Virus record (IMG/VR): IMGVR_UViG_3300021373_001340
Location: 1-43,775 of that record
Origin: a virus
Length of the DNA: 43,775 nt
Direction: 5' to 3' (one strand)
The notes under the pieces are model-generated. The model did no database searches. It was not told the origin of the DNA and saw only the letters and a list, made by a program, of their open reading frames with translations. The position numbers were made by a program, and so were the translations under genes. Shown one piece after another: positions 1 through 7,832 of the stretch; within the stretch, counting starts at the first letter, position 1; every line of letters begins with the position of its first letter.

Positions 1-644
1 CAACAATTACAGCATTAGACTCATCAGGACTTACTAAACCTATTGACCTTGACGATAATGAGGAAGTTAGGTTTGGCACTGATAATGATATGAGAATATA
101 TCACAGTGGCACAGTAGGTAACATCGATAACAACACAGGCACTTTAATCTTACATGGTAGCACAGTTAGAATACAAGATGGCTCATCGGCACAAACAGCT
201 ATATCAGCCTCCGATGGTATTGCTACACTTTATCATACAAACACAGCAGTATTAAACACAACAGCAGGTGGCATACAAATAGAAAAAGGTGTTGAAGAAA
301 AGTTTGCTACAACAAACGGTGCAACAGGAGTTACAGCATTAGATTGTTCAACAGGACACGTTCATTATCTAACAGCACCAGCAGGTGATATCACAGCAAA
401 CTTTACAAATTTAAATCTAACAGCAGAATACGCAACCAATGTAACAGTAGTAATTGATCAAGGTGGAACAGAATATGAAATCACAGCAGTACAAATTGGT
501 GGTGTAGCACAGACAATAGTTTGGCAAGGCAACAGTGCGCCAACAGGAACAGCAAACGGAGTAGACAGTTTTTCATTTACAATATTAAACGATGGCGGAA
601 CATATGTTGTGCTAGGACAAATGGTAGCATTTGGCGGAGTATAA
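1..644 (+). CDS. Tail-fibre-like structural protein (5' end outside window)
   Basis: The reading frame is open from base 3, so the gene begins before the window; the first internal ATG is at 90. About 213 residues are visible. The early segment LDDNEEVRFGTDNDMRIYHS is the kind of repeat found in marine T4-like phage tail fibres and other virion surface proteins. The rest is rich in Thr, Ala and Gly with no charged clusters, as expected for beta-rich fibre shafts. The C-terminal half, from GHVHYLTAPAGDI to the end, resembles the closing domain of phage structural proteins. It is followed three bases later by another fibre-like gene. The receptor is unknown. The structural role is likely; the exact T4 counterpart is not determinable. 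Confidence 0.75.
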   Translation, partial: TITALDSSGLTKPIDLDDNEEVRFGTDNDMRIYHSGTVGNIDNNTGTLILHGSTVRIQDGSSAQTAISASDGIATLYHTNTAVLNTTAGGIQIEKGVEEKFATTNGATGVTALDCSTGHVHYLTAPAGDITANFTNLNLTAEYATNVTVVIDQGGTEYEITAVQIGGVAQTIVWQGNSAPTGTANGVDSFSFTILNDGGTYVVLGQMVAFGGV

Positions 645-647
645 TAG

Positions 648-1508
648 ATGCCTTTCATATCTACAGTAACAGGCAGTTTCACAGCAGGACGTAGAGCAAA
701 CTCATTTGGGGCGCCACCTTGGTCACCTTCAACAGATATATCTCCTGCTATTTGGCTAGATGCATCAGACAGTGGCTATTACACAATCAATGTACCAGGT
801 GGAAATACTATTACAGGAGTTGCAGACAAAGCAGCCAATGCCGTTGTAACAGTTACTGGCCTACCCGATAAAGCAAATACACTGGACGGCAAAACTGTTT
901 TTACATTTACGTCAGGGGAAGATTTGACTACCAACGAAGTTGCACAAGCCAGCAGTGGCAATCACTGGGCCATTGGTGTAATGCTATGGAGTCAGATCAA
1001 CGACACACAGGATAGTTTCTGGAGTTTAGATACTACAGGTAGTCCAAAAAGATGCTATGCTGTAAGTGCTAGTAACGCAAGTGCATTTGATGGTGAGTTG
1101 GACCTGGACGCTTTGAGCAATCCGAACAGGATATCATCAACCATAGGTAATGCCCAGGACTTTGATTCAGGTATTGCTCAAAACACTTGGGTGATAATAG
1201 GTGTTATATTCAACAAGTCAGGCAACCAGATTGCTGTTAGAGTAGATGGTGATAATGCATTTACACCTGTGAATGACTATGACAATAGTCTACAAACAAA
1301 TATGGATTTAAGAATATTTAGAAACCGATCCAACGAACGAATGCAAGGTCGAATGGCAGAGTTTTTTACTGTTGCAGACATTCCTGGCACAGGCGGCACA
1401 GACATTTCAGATGTAGAAAAAGCAGAAGGATATCTTGCTCACAAGTGGGCACTAACAGGCAATTTACCTCTGAGTCATCCGTACAAGAGTTCAGCACCAA
1501 CAGGATAA
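648..1508 (+). CDS. Tail-fibre/adhesin-like protein with lectin-type fold
   Basis: This 286-residue protein starts three bases after the previous stop. It contains the WLDASD segment (about residue 36) and a C-terminal stretch EGYLAHKWALTGNLPLSHPY. Both are hallmarks of LamG/concanavalin-like modules in phage and bacterial surface proteins. The composition is low in Lys and rich in Asp, Asn, Ser and Thr, as in extracellular binding proteins. It probably forms part of the distal tail fibre or another virion surface appendage and binds host glycans, judging by family behaviour; the ligand is unknown. The stop codon overlaps a late promoter octamer that serves the next operon. Confidence 0.65.
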   Translation: MPFISTVTGSFTAGRRANSFGAPPWSPSTDISPAIWLDASDSGYYTINVPGGNTITGVADKAANAVVTVTGLPDKANTLDGKTVFTFTSGEDLTTNEVAQASSGNHWAIGVMLWSQINDTQDSFWSLDTTGSPKRCYAVSASNASAFDGELDLDALSNPNRISSTIGNAQDFDSGIAQNTWVIIGVIFNKSGNQIAVRVDGDNAFTPVNDYDNSLQTNMDLRIFRNRSNERMQGRMAEFFTVADIPGTGGTDISDVEKAEGYLAHKWALTGNLPLSHPYKSSAPTG

Positions 1509-1511
1509 ATA
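1504..1511 (+). promoter_or_regulatory. T4-type late promoter octamer GATAAATA
   Basis: GATAAATA lies 17 bases before the ATG of the next gene and overlaps the stop of the previous one. T4-like phages use TATAAATA and close variants as late promoters recognised by the gp55 sigma factor. The same octamer occurs upstream of other structural-type operons in this window. No -35 box is needed for this class. Confidence 0.6.
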
Positions 1512-1527
1512 CTAAAAAGGAAGTATT

Positions 1528-2100
1528 ATGGAACATTTTGTAAGAGTTGTAATGGAAAAGAGCGATAGTCTAAACGAAAGTTTAGATGAAAGTATTTTTC
1601 CAGGTACAGAATTATTAGAAACAGAGCAAGGCGGTTCTGTGTATCAAATACCATTACCAAGATTATTAAGCGAAGAAGAAGCAGACGAGTATGCAGACAA
1701 GTTAGCGAACTTTTTGTTCAGCGAAGGCTTTGATGACTTTGATATTGAAATATCAACAGACGATGACACACCAGTAGTTGAAGAAACATATGACGGAGAC
1801 GACTTTTTTGAAGAGTATGGTGTTATGTGGTTCAACGAAGATGATGAAGATTTAGACGAAGCAGAATATCAAGGACGTAAAGTAAAACTTGGTAAGCCAA
1901 TGCGTGGCGATGTTAAAAAGTTTAAAGTATATGTTAAAGATCCTAAGACTAAGAATGTTAAGAAAGTAAACTTTGGTGATCCTAACATGAAGATTAAGAA
2001 ATCAAATCCAGCACGTAGAAGAAGTTTCCGTGCTAGACACAACTGTGATAACCCAGGTCCACGTACAAAGGCACGTTACTGGTCATGTAGGAAGTGGTAA
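1528..2100 (+). CDS. Acidic protein with basic Cys/Trp C-terminal tail
   Basis: I do not recognise a characterised family. The 190 residues split into an acidic first two-thirds (many Asp/Glu) and a strongly basic last third. The end reads HNCDNPGPRTKARYWSCRKW, a short tail with two Cys and two Trp that recurs in many marine T4-like phage proteins and could bind metal or DNA. It is the first gene after a GATAAATA late promoter, with an AGGAAG ribosome site. The late timing and basic tail suggest a virion or capsid-internal protein; this is inference. Confidence 0.7.
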   Translation: MEHFVRVVMEKSDSLNESLDESIFPGTELLETEQGGSVYQIPLPRLLSEEEADEYADKLANFLFSEGFDDFDIEISTDDDTPVVEETYDGDDFFEEYGVMWFNEDDEDLDEAEYQGRKVKLGKPMRGDVKKFKVYVKDPKTKNVKKVNFGDPNMKIKKSNPARRRSFRARHNCDNPGPRTKARYWSCRKW

Positions 2101-2101
2101 T

Positions 2102-2431
2102 ATGCGTTTAACTGAACTAGCAGACAAGGATGAATTTTCGTTAGACTATAATGTGTGTCAAGACTGTCACACTTATATGAAAAACGATCCTATGTTTTAT
2201 AGAAAACAGTATTTTCCTGTAATGACTATGATGTCAGATCAGTTTAGAAAAGGTAAAGCAATAGACTATGCAGAAACACTACGCCCATTAGTAAAGTCAG
2301 CAATGGAAGCATATTGTGCAAAGTATAATTTAGACGACTCACAGAGTGTTTTTACTGAAGATGACGAACTAGAACTTATTGAACGTATCAAAGAAGATGA
2401 AGTTAAGAATATAGAAGAAGGGGAATACTAA
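2102..2431 (+). CDS. Conserved phage protein with CxxC motif
   Basis: The ATG at 2102 lies one base after the previous stop and gives 109 residues. An upstream in-frame ATG at 2030 would overlap the previous gene by 71 bases and is less likely. The CQDCHTYMKNDPMFYRKQYFP region has a CxxC pair and an aromatic-rich segment seen in conserved hypothetical proteins of marine T4-like phages. The C-terminus is acidic. The stop overlaps the ATG of the next gene by one base, so the two are probably coupled in translation. Function unknown. Confidence 0.7.
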   Translation: MRLTELADKDEFSLDYNVCQDCHTYMKNDPMFYRKQYFPVMTMMSDQFRKGKAIDYAETLRPLVKSAMEAYCAKYNLDDSQSVFTEDDELELIERIKEDEVKNIEEGEY

Positions 2432-3462
2432 TGTTTCTTAAAGAACTGTTTGAGGCTCCAGCTAAAAAAGCGGTTCTTGCTTTTGGTAGACTTAATCCCC
2501 CAACTATTGGTCACGAAAAATTAGTAGATCAAATTAAAAAATACGAAGGTGATCATTATCTTTTTTTATCTCAAACACAAAAACCAAAAACAGATCCATT
2601 AGACTTTGCAACTAAATTAAAATTTGCAAAGCAAGCATTTCCTGGTATTAATGTAGGACATCAAAGTGTTCGTACTCCTGTACAAGCACTAGAAATGTTA
2701 CAAGGGTTAGGATATACAGATTTAATATTTGTTGCCGGTAGCGACAGAGTAGATGGCTTTCAAAACATGTTTGATACATACAACGGCAAGCCAGACAAGT
2801 CAGGTAAAATACCATTTAAATTTAACACACTTAAAGTTGTAAGTGCAGGCGAGCGTGATCCTGATGCAGAAGGTGCTGAAGGTATGAGTGCAAGTAAAAT
2901 GAGACTTGCGGCTGCAGAAGGTAACAAGGAAGCATTTATCAAAGGCGTGCCTGCTACAGCAAAGAAAGTTGCAACGTCAATGTATGATGCTGTACGTAAA
3001 GGTATGGGTATCAAAGACGAAGTTCCTGCACAAGAAGGAATGCGTCCGGAAAAACCTAGTAAAAGTTCAGAAGAATTAATTGCAATGGGCTATGCTCCAG
3101 ATTCAGACAAAGTACAAAGTGCTCGAGAATATGAAGATTGGGTTGATGATCAACGTTCTAAAGGTAAAGAAATAGACGAAATACTAGGCTTTGCAAGGCA
3201 TCAACCTAAAAGAGCTGTTATAAAGAAAAAATATAAAAATCCTGAAGACGATAGTGTACAAGATAAATTAAAAAAGCGTAGAGCAATGGCTGCAAAAGGT
3301 GATGCTCGTGCGTTTAAAAGTGGAGGACTAACTGATGATGCTCCTCCAGGTAGAGAAAAACAAGTTAAAAAATTAAAAAAGAAGTTTGATGACCCGGGTG
3401 CGCCATATGCTATTGCATGGGCACAGCATAATAAGCACGGTAAGCCAAGTAAGAAGAAGTAA
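2431..3462 (+). CDS. Nucleotidyltransferase-fold protein, NMNAT/cytidylyltransferase-like, with basic tail
   Basis: The first 180 residues have the HIGH-superfamily nucleotidyltransferase layout. FGRLNPPTIGH (about residues 18-28) holds the (T/H)xGH nucleotide-binding motif, and SASKMRLAAAEG (about 150) matches the C-terminal SxxxxR-type ATP-contact helix of NMNAT-like enzymes. The reaction would be NMP transfer from an NTP; the substrate is unknown. The C-terminal 150 residues are Lys-rich and end in a YAIAWAQHNKHGKPSKKK tail typical of marine phage proteins. The N-terminus MFLKELFEA fits the T4 prohead protease rule (L/I-x-E then A/G), hinting at packaging into the head. The enzyme fold is well supported; the packaging is inference. 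Confidence 0.7.
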   Translation: MFLKELFEAPAKKAVLAFGRLNPPTIGHEKLVDQIKKYEGDHYLFLSQTQKPKTDPLDFATKLKFAKQAFPGINVGHQSVRTPVQALEMLQGLGYTDLIFVAGSDRVDGFQNMFDTYNGKPDKSGKIPFKFNTLKVVSAGERDPDAEGAEGMSASKMRLAAAEGNKEAFIKGVPATAKKVATSMYDAVRKGMGIKDEVPAQEGMRPEKPSKSSEELIAMGYAPDSDKVQSAREYEDWVDDQRSKGKEIDEILGFARHQPKRAVIKKKYKNPEDDSVQDKLKKRRAMAAKGDARAFKSGGLTDDAPPGREKQVKKLKKKFDDPGAPYAIAWAQHNKHGKPSKKK

Positions 3463-3681
3463 ATGGACGAGCTACAGGACATTAAACGATTAGCAGGCGT
3501 AGGTGAATTTAAAGGATATTCAGAATATAAGATAGACGAAAATCCCAGTGAAACTGCTGCAGAGCTAAAGAAGAAAGAAAAAAGATTAGGGCTGAAACCA
3601 GGAGATAAAGATTGGTTTAAATTATGGTTCAGTAAACCTTACATGACTGGACCTACCCAATTTAGGAGTCGCAAGAAATGA
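3463..3681 (+). CDS. Small Lys-rich conserved phage protein
   Basis: This 72-residue protein starts directly after the previous stop. The N-terminus has IKRLAGVGE, and the C-terminus carries DKDWFKLWFSKPYMTGP followed by a basic end. These short modules are shared by many uncharacterised marine T4-like phage proteins. No catalytic motif is visible. The end overlaps the next gene by four bases (ATGA). It probably belongs to the same late operon as its neighbours. Function unknown. Confidence 0.65.
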   Translation: MDELQDIKRLAGVGEFKGYSEYKIDENPSETAAELKKKEKRLGLKPGDKDWFKLWFSKPYMTGPTQFRSRKK

Positions 3682-5255
3682 GATGGCAAGACATTCGCGA
3701 AGATGGTAGAATTGTTAAAGGCGTTAACACTACAGTTGATGTTGATACCAATCAGATTCCTAAAGAAGCAGGTAAGTTTGGAAACAAAGTAGACAAAGAC
3801 GGAGTACCGCCTACACTTAGTAAAAAAGTAAAAGGTAAGAGTACAAACGTTCTGTTTAACTTAGGACTTGCTGAAGGCAAGTATGCAGACATACACGATG
3901 TTAAAGATTTTAATCCAGACAACTTAGAAATATGGGTAAAAGGTGTAGGTGTTTACACACTTAACGGTCTTAAAAATAGATTAAAACAAAGATTAGAAGG
4001 TTTCAAAGATAACATAGATTATAATGCAGAAGGTGTTGAAGCAGTATTAAGTGGTAAAGGTTACGATGCATTTATGAGTATGCTTAAAGGTTACAACGAA
4101 GTAATGGCGGCATTAGAAACACCTCAAATGAAACGTAAGAAAACTATTGCAAAACGTAAAGCACAATACAGCGAAGGACAAGCAATACCTAATCCTAAAA
4201 ATACATTCTTAGCAAAGTCTGACACAGCATACGATCACTATAAAATTGGTACTAACCTAGCAAACCTAAAAGCAGTACCTAAGGGTGCTAACTATGATGA
4301 ACCTGATGTTGTTATTGCACCATATGCAGGCGAAAAAGAAACAAAATATCTTATGAAACAACTTGCTCGTATAGGGTATGATGTACAAGATGCAGAAGGT
4401 TATCAAGATGCACATTTTGATGATAAACCTACAGGAGGTGAAGCGCCTCCACAGATTAAAAATCAAGGTAAACTAGGTAAAATTAAATTAAATAAGTTGC
4501 GTAGTGTACAAAAAGGTAGAAACTTCCGTAAACTTGAAAAGCAATTAAGCAGAGTAAAAGACGGTAACTACAGTCCTTTGACTATTGATCCAAAAGGACG
4601 TATAGTAAACGGACATCATAGATTTGATGCACTAAGACTTATGGGCGAAGAATTTGCAACTGTTAGAATGATCGACACTTCATTAGAAGAAATGATAGCA
4701 GAAAACTTTGTAAAACCACAACTAGATGTAGAATGGGGAGAAGCAGAACGCTATCCAGAGTTTCAAAAGATTGGTAAAGAAGCATGGATTAAACTTGCAA
4801 AAAAGGGTAAAAAAATAACTATTACAGATGCAAGTGATATCAACAATACAGATGCCGCAGATATTAATTCATTTAAAAGTTTAGATAAAAACAAACAAAA
4901 AAGAGCGTTAGCACAATTAGAAAAAGGTTCAGTTGAAATGCCTATTGTTGCTGTTTACAGCGACGGTTATAAAGAATTAATTGGCGGTAACACAAGACTT
5001 ACAGCAATGATGGCAAAAGACGGTAAAGCAACTGTATGGCAATTTGAAGTACCAGATGAAGTTGCAAAGTTAGCAGAAAACTTTGCAGACGGTAAAAAAA
5101 AGGGTAAAAGTAGACCCGGCCGTGTAAAACGTTCAGGTGCTAGTTGTAACGGCAGTGTTACGGCACTACGTAAACGTGCAAAGAAAGCATCAGGTGAAAA
5201 AGCAAGAATGTATCACTGGTGTGCAAATATGAAAAGTGGAAAGAAGAAAAAGTAA
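3678..5255 (+). CDS. Double ParB/Srx-like protein with Cys/Lys-rich tail
   Basis: The 525 residues contain two separate ParB/sulfiredoxin-like cores. The first, about 265-335, has PLTIDPKGRIVNGHHRFDAL with the NGHHR signature at 311-315. The second, about 405-460, has the variant KELIGGNTRLTAMM with GGNTR at 436-440. In ParB-like families this loop binds a nucleotide triphosphate. The tail from 480 on is basic, with SCNGS and MYHWCANMKSG, a module common in marine phage proteins. The N-terminus MRWQDIRED is reminiscent of T4 capsid-targeting peptides. It might act on DNA ends or be delivered with DNA; neither is proven. Confidence 0.65.
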   Translation: MRWQDIREDGRIVKGVNTTVDVDTNQIPKEAGKFGNKVDKDGVPPTLSKKVKGKSTNVLFNLGLAEGKYADIHDVKDFNPDNLEIWVKGVGVYTLNGLKNRLKQRLEGFKDNIDYNAEGVEAVLSGKGYDAFMSMLKGYNEVMAALETPQMKRKKTIAKRKAQYSEGQAIPNPKNTFLAKSDTAYDHYKIGTNLANLKAVPKGANYDEPDVVIAPYAGEKETKYLMKQLARIGYDVQDAEGYQDAHFDDKPTGGEAPPQIKNQGKLGKIKLNKLRSVQKGRNFRKLEKQLSRVKDGNYSPLTIDPKGRIVNGHHRFDALRLMGEEFATVRMIDTSLEEMIAENFVKPQLDVEWGEAERYPEFQKIGKEAWIKLAKKGKKITITDASDINNTDAADINSFKSLDKNKQKRALAQLEKGSVEMPIVAVYSDGYKELIGGNTRLTAMMAKDGKATVWQFEVPDEVAKLAENFADGKKKGKSRPGRVKRSGASCNGSVTALRKRAKKASGEKARMYHWCANMKSGKKKK

Positions 5256-5449
5256 TGTTTAGCAAACAATGTAAATTACATTTAGATGCAAAAGGTGAAA
5301 CAGGATTGGAACATATGAAAGCGGCATTAGAAACAGCCGTAAGATTACAATTATTAGTTCCAGCACTAGTTATACACAGTATTGCACCACGTTTTTTTAC
5401 TAACACAGCGTCTGAAGTAATGAAAGACATATTGGATAAAAGAAAATGA
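5255..5449 (+). CDS. DUF6356-like small membrane-associated protein
   Basis: The ATG at 5255 overlaps the previous stop by one base and gives 64 residues. The pattern GETGLEHMKAALETA, then a hydrophobic helix LLVPALVIHSIAPRFF, then TASEVM follows the DUF6356 layout (GETYxxH, one hydrophobic helix with IHxxxP, and TAS). This family is unknown in function and also occurs in marine bacteria. One membrane-spanning or amphipathic helix is likely. It sits within the late Lys-rich protein operon. Confidence 0.65.
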   Translation: MFSKQCKLHLDAKGETGLEHMKAALETAVRLQLLVPALVIHSIAPRFFTNTASEVMKDILDKRK

Positions 5450-5664
5450 AAATAAAAGACATAACAGAAGCAGCATCATCAGGTGCATCAAGTGCAGGAT
5501 CTATTGCTAGTGTAGTTAACCCTACATATGCATATGCAAAGAGTAAGAAAAAAGGTAAGTATGGTGCGCCAGAAGCACCGCAAGCAAAGAATCCAGACGG
5601 AACTGCTAAAAACGGATTGGATTTGAAAAACAATTTGATGGGCGGCAAAGTAGCAAAGAGATAA
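5446..5664 (+). CDS. Small protein with prohead-protease-like N-terminus
   Basis: This 72-residue protein overlaps the previous gene by four bases. It begins MKIKDITEAASSGASS, in which ITE|A fits the T4 gp21 cleavage rule and the preceding residues resemble a capsid-targeting peptide. The middle is Ala/Ser/Gly-rich and the end is basic. There is no domain that I recognise. A small internal head protein is the best guess. Its stop codon overlaps a GATAAATA late promoter for the next gene. Confidence 0.6.
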   Translation: MKIKDITEAASSGASSAGSIASVVNPTYAYAKSKKKGKYGAPEAPQAKNPDGTAKNGLDLKNNLMGGKVAKR

Positions 5665-5667
5665 ATA
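5660..5667 (+). promoter_or_regulatory. T4-type late promoter octamer GATAAATA
   Basis: This is the same octamer as upstream of the 1528 gene. It overlaps the stop of the preceding gene and lies 19 bases before the ATG at 5687. It probably gives the last two internal-protein genes of this operon an additional late promoter. Confidence 0.55.
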
Positions 5668-5670
5668 TAC

Positions 5671-5687
5671 TTAGTAGGAGTTACTAA
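5671..5687 (+). promoter_or_regulatory. Small hairpin presenting the ribosome site in its loop
   Basis: TTAGTA and TACTAA can pair over six bases with the loop GGAGT between them. The Shine-Dalgarno core would thus be displayed in a loop directly before the ATG at 5687. Hairpins that shape the ribosome site are known in T4. The stem is short and AT-rich, so its stability is uncertain. Confidence 0.35.
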
Positions 5688-6343
5688 TGAGAGAAGCAGA
5701 ATTAAAAAAAATTAAACCCGTACAAGAAGGTCTGGCTGATCTTGCAGATAAAGCGGAAAAGGATCACGAAGTACAAATGGCTCGAGCAGAGCTATACAAG
5801 GCCGCTAAGTATTCAATCAAGTTACACGAAATGCTACAAAGTGTTTCAGAACAAGAAGGCTTAGAAGGTTGGGTTCAATCTAAGATTACTAAAGCAGCAG
5901 ACTATTTAAGTTCTGTATTCCATCATTTAGACTACCAAGAAGCACAAGACGATATGCCTGCTATCGGTGAAGGCAAAGATACTCATTGTTCAGACAAGTG
6001 TTGTGGCAGTGATGTAAAAGCAGAAGATTGCAAATGCCCACCAACATGTAAGCATTGTAATTGTAATTCTGTAAGCGAAGGCAAAGGTAAAAGCAACAAA
6101 CAAAAAGCTGCTATTGCTATTGCAAAGAAAGAAAAAGGTTACAAAGAATCTTTAGCAGACAAGTTAGGAAATAAACTTGCAGAAACTAAAGGAACTTGTA
6201 AAGACTGTGGTAAACCAAGTTACAAAACACTACCAGAAGAAAAACAAAAAGGCGTTGACGGCAAAGTATGCTGGAAAGGCTATAAGCGTATGGGAACTAA
6301 GAAAAAAGGTGGCAAAACAGTAGACAACTGTGTAAAAATGTAA
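5687..6343 (+). CDS. Cys-rich modular protein, possible capsid-internal polyprotein
   Basis: The 218 residues divide into modules separated by (L/I/V)xE(G/T) motifs: VQEG (12-15), IGEG (93-96), VSEG (129-132) and LAET (164-167). Between the second and third lies a metallothionein-like stretch with eight Cys between 101 and 126. Next comes a NKQKAAIAIAKKEKGYK helix. The last module has CKDCG (171-175), CWKGYKRMGTKKKGG and a final Cys, and looks like a small zinc ribbon. The boundaries fit the T4 prohead protease rule, so cleavage into small internal peptides is possible. No enzyme motif is visible. The modular tails are common in marine T4-like phages; function unknown. Confidence 0.65.
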   Translation: MREAELKKIKPVQEGLADLADKAEKDHEVQMARAELYKAAKYSIKLHEMLQSVSEQEGLEGWVQSKITKAADYLSSVFHHLDYQEAQDDMPAIGEGKDTHCSDKCCGSDVKAEDCKCPPTCKHCNCNSVSEGKGKSNKQKAAIAIAKKEKGYKESLADKLGNKLAETKGTCKDCGKPSYKTLPEEKQKGVDGKVCWKGYKRMGTKKKGGKTVDNCVKM

Positions 6344-6344
6344 T

Positions 6345-7175
6345 ATGGATTTCCACGCACTTCAAAAAAAACTATTCCAAATAGAACCAACTGATCCTGC
6401 TGCTGACAAGGCAAAACTTGTTGCCGCTATGCAAGGTCAACCGCAACAAAGTGTTGAAATCCCACAAACCATCGTACAAGAAAGTGTAGAAGTTCCAGAA
6501 GGCTCTATGCAATTAGATAAAGACTACAGTGTAAGTGACTTTGCTAAACTAGCAGGCGTAACACTTAACGAAGGTAAACAAAAACATGGCAGTGCAGGTC
6601 AACTCAAAGGCAAGGATGCCTTTACAAAAAGTTCAAAGCCAGGTGGTAATGAAACACCACATCCTGCAAGAAATAAACTTGTCGGCGACAGCATAGACAA
6701 TGATGTTGAAGAAGGTGCATTAGACGGCATTAGAACAGGTTACCAAGCAATGCAAAAAGGCGGAGCATTAGGCCCAGATGCATTAGACAAGGCAGTTGGT
6801 AATGTATTTACAGGCAAAGTTGACAAAAAAGAAAAAGGCAAAGACAAAAAAGAAAAAAGTGCAACATCATCTTTTGATAAAACAATTCAAAAGATACTTA
6901 AAGATCCTGCACTAAAGAAAGAACTATTAGCACTAATGAAAAAGGCAAACTCAAAAAAGATGATGAATTCAGAGGCAAAGAAAAACAAGAAGCCAGTAAT
7001 CAAATCAAGAGATCCAAACTGGCGTGACCTAGAAGCTCTACGCAAGAGTGGTGCAGGTGGATCACATCAAGATAAGACTAAAGTACTTCCACGCAAGCAA
7101 AAGTATAAGTCAGATCCTACTCAAGAATCTATCAAAGAAATGCTTTATCGTAAATTAAACGAAAAAAGCTCTTGA
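6345..7175 (+). CDS. Lys-rich conserved phage protein
   Basis: This 276-residue protein follows the previous stop by one base. It has a DFAKLAGVTLNEG segment (LNEG at 74-77), a long charged KKEKGKDKKEKS linker and a DPNWRDLEALRKSGAGGSHQ module near residue 225. The last is a recurrent motif in hypothetical proteins of marine T4-like phages. The protein is strongly basic and probably disordered in parts. A DNA-associated capsid-internal role is plausible but unproven. Its stop codon overlaps the -35 box of the next promoter, so the late operon ends here. Confidence 0.65.
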   Translation: MDFHALQKKLFQIEPTDPAADKAKLVAAMQGQPQQSVEIPQTIVQESVEVPEGSMQLDKDYSVSDFAKLAGVTLNEGKQKHGSAGQLKGKDAFTKSSKPGGNETPHPARNKLVGDSIDNDVEEGALDGIRTGYQAMQKGGALGPDALDKAVGNVFTGKVDKKEKGKDKKEKSATSSFDKTIQKILKDPALKKELLALMKKANSKKMMNSEAKKNKKPVIKSRDPNWRDLEALRKSGAGGSHQDKTKVLPRKQKYKSDPTQESIKEMLYRKLNEKSS

Positions 7176-7200
7176 CAAATCCTTAATATTACCGTATAAT
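7172..7200 (+). promoter_or_regulatory. Sigma70-type promoter for the DsbA-like gene
   Basis: TTGACA at 7172-7177 and TATAAT at 7195-7200 are both perfect consensus boxes with a 17-base spacer. The ribosome site AAAGGAG follows at about 7214-7220 and the ATG is at 7229. Such a strong host-type promoter suggests early expression. Confidence 0.88.
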
Positions 7201-7228
7201 AGTTTATAAATTAAAAGGAGATCCTCTT

Positions 7229-7489
7229 ATGGGAAGTCGTGTATTCGGTGCCGATGAAAAGGCAAAGTTAGAAAGGCTGGTTAACGAAGGTGTTACAGTC
7301 TATCAAGAAGTAGAAGATTTAACAGCAGGCTTAAAAGATACTGTAAAGGCTGTTGCAGAAGAACTTGATATTAAACCAAGTTTAATTAACAAAGCAATTA
7401 AAATTGCACAAAAAGGTGATTGGGAAAGAGTTTCCGACGAGTTTGACGATCTTGAAACATTGGTTGTTACAGTCGGTAAGGACAAATAA
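7229..7489 (+). CDS. dsbA: DsbA-like double-stranded DNA-binding protein
   Basis: The 86 residues match T4 DsbA (89 residues) in size and layout: an N-terminal helix, a middle segment VKAVAEELDIKPSLINKAIK and an acidic C-terminal helix ending DDLETLVVTVGKDK. T4 DsbA binds late promoter DNA and supports late transcription. The gene has its own perfect sigma70 promoter and a strong ribosome site, so it should be made early and in quantity. The assignment rests on length, segment pattern and context rather than a catalytic motif; a different small DNA-binding protein is possible. Confidence 0.6.
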   Translation: MGSRVFGADEKAKLERLVNEGVTVYQEVEDLTAGLKDTVKAVAEELDIKPSLINKAIKIAQKGDWERVSDEFDDLETLVVTVGKDK

Positions 7490-7768
7490 GTGCAGAACAT
7501 AAAAGATTTTTGGACTGATAGTCTAAGATCCGATCCCGTTGCACACTATGCAGAGATGATAGGTGCTGTTGCAGTTATTATAGGAAGTACGATATTAACA
7601 TATACCGTGCTTGAACCTAGGCCAGATATATTTGTACCTTTCTATTTTGTAGGAAGTTGTGCAAGTTTTTATGGTGCATATAGAAGAGGCTTACCCTGGG
7701 TGCTAATACTATGTGGTTGGTTCATTATTATGAATAGTATTGCACTTAGTAGGCTATATATTGTATAA
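7490..7768 (+). CDS. Small multi-pass membrane protein
   Basis: The GTG at 7490 directly follows the previous stop and gives 92 residues. After a short polar N-terminus there are about three hydrophobic segments: AEMIGAVAVIIGSTILTYTV, FVPFYFVGSCASFYGAY and LPWVLILCGWFIIMNSIAL. A YRRGLP loop separates the last two. This predicts an inner-membrane protein. There is no family I can name. It shares the DsbA-like transcript. Roles in superinfection control or membrane change are guesses only. Confidence 0.65.
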   Translation: MQNIKDFWTDSLRSDPVAHYAEMIGAVAVIIGSTILTYTVLEPRPDIFVPFYFVGSCASFYGAYRRGLPWVLILCGWFIIMNSIALSRLYIV

Positions 7769-7832
7769 CGCCAAAGACAATAGTCAGGCATGTAGAAGGT
7801 TAAGTTGGCCATAAGCAACAAAGGAGAATTAT

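Noticed and set aside
7769-7832. tRNA or small RNA in the gap before the polymerase
   Set aside because: No cloverleaf can be formed by eye in the 64 bases and only the ribosome site AAGGAG is evident.
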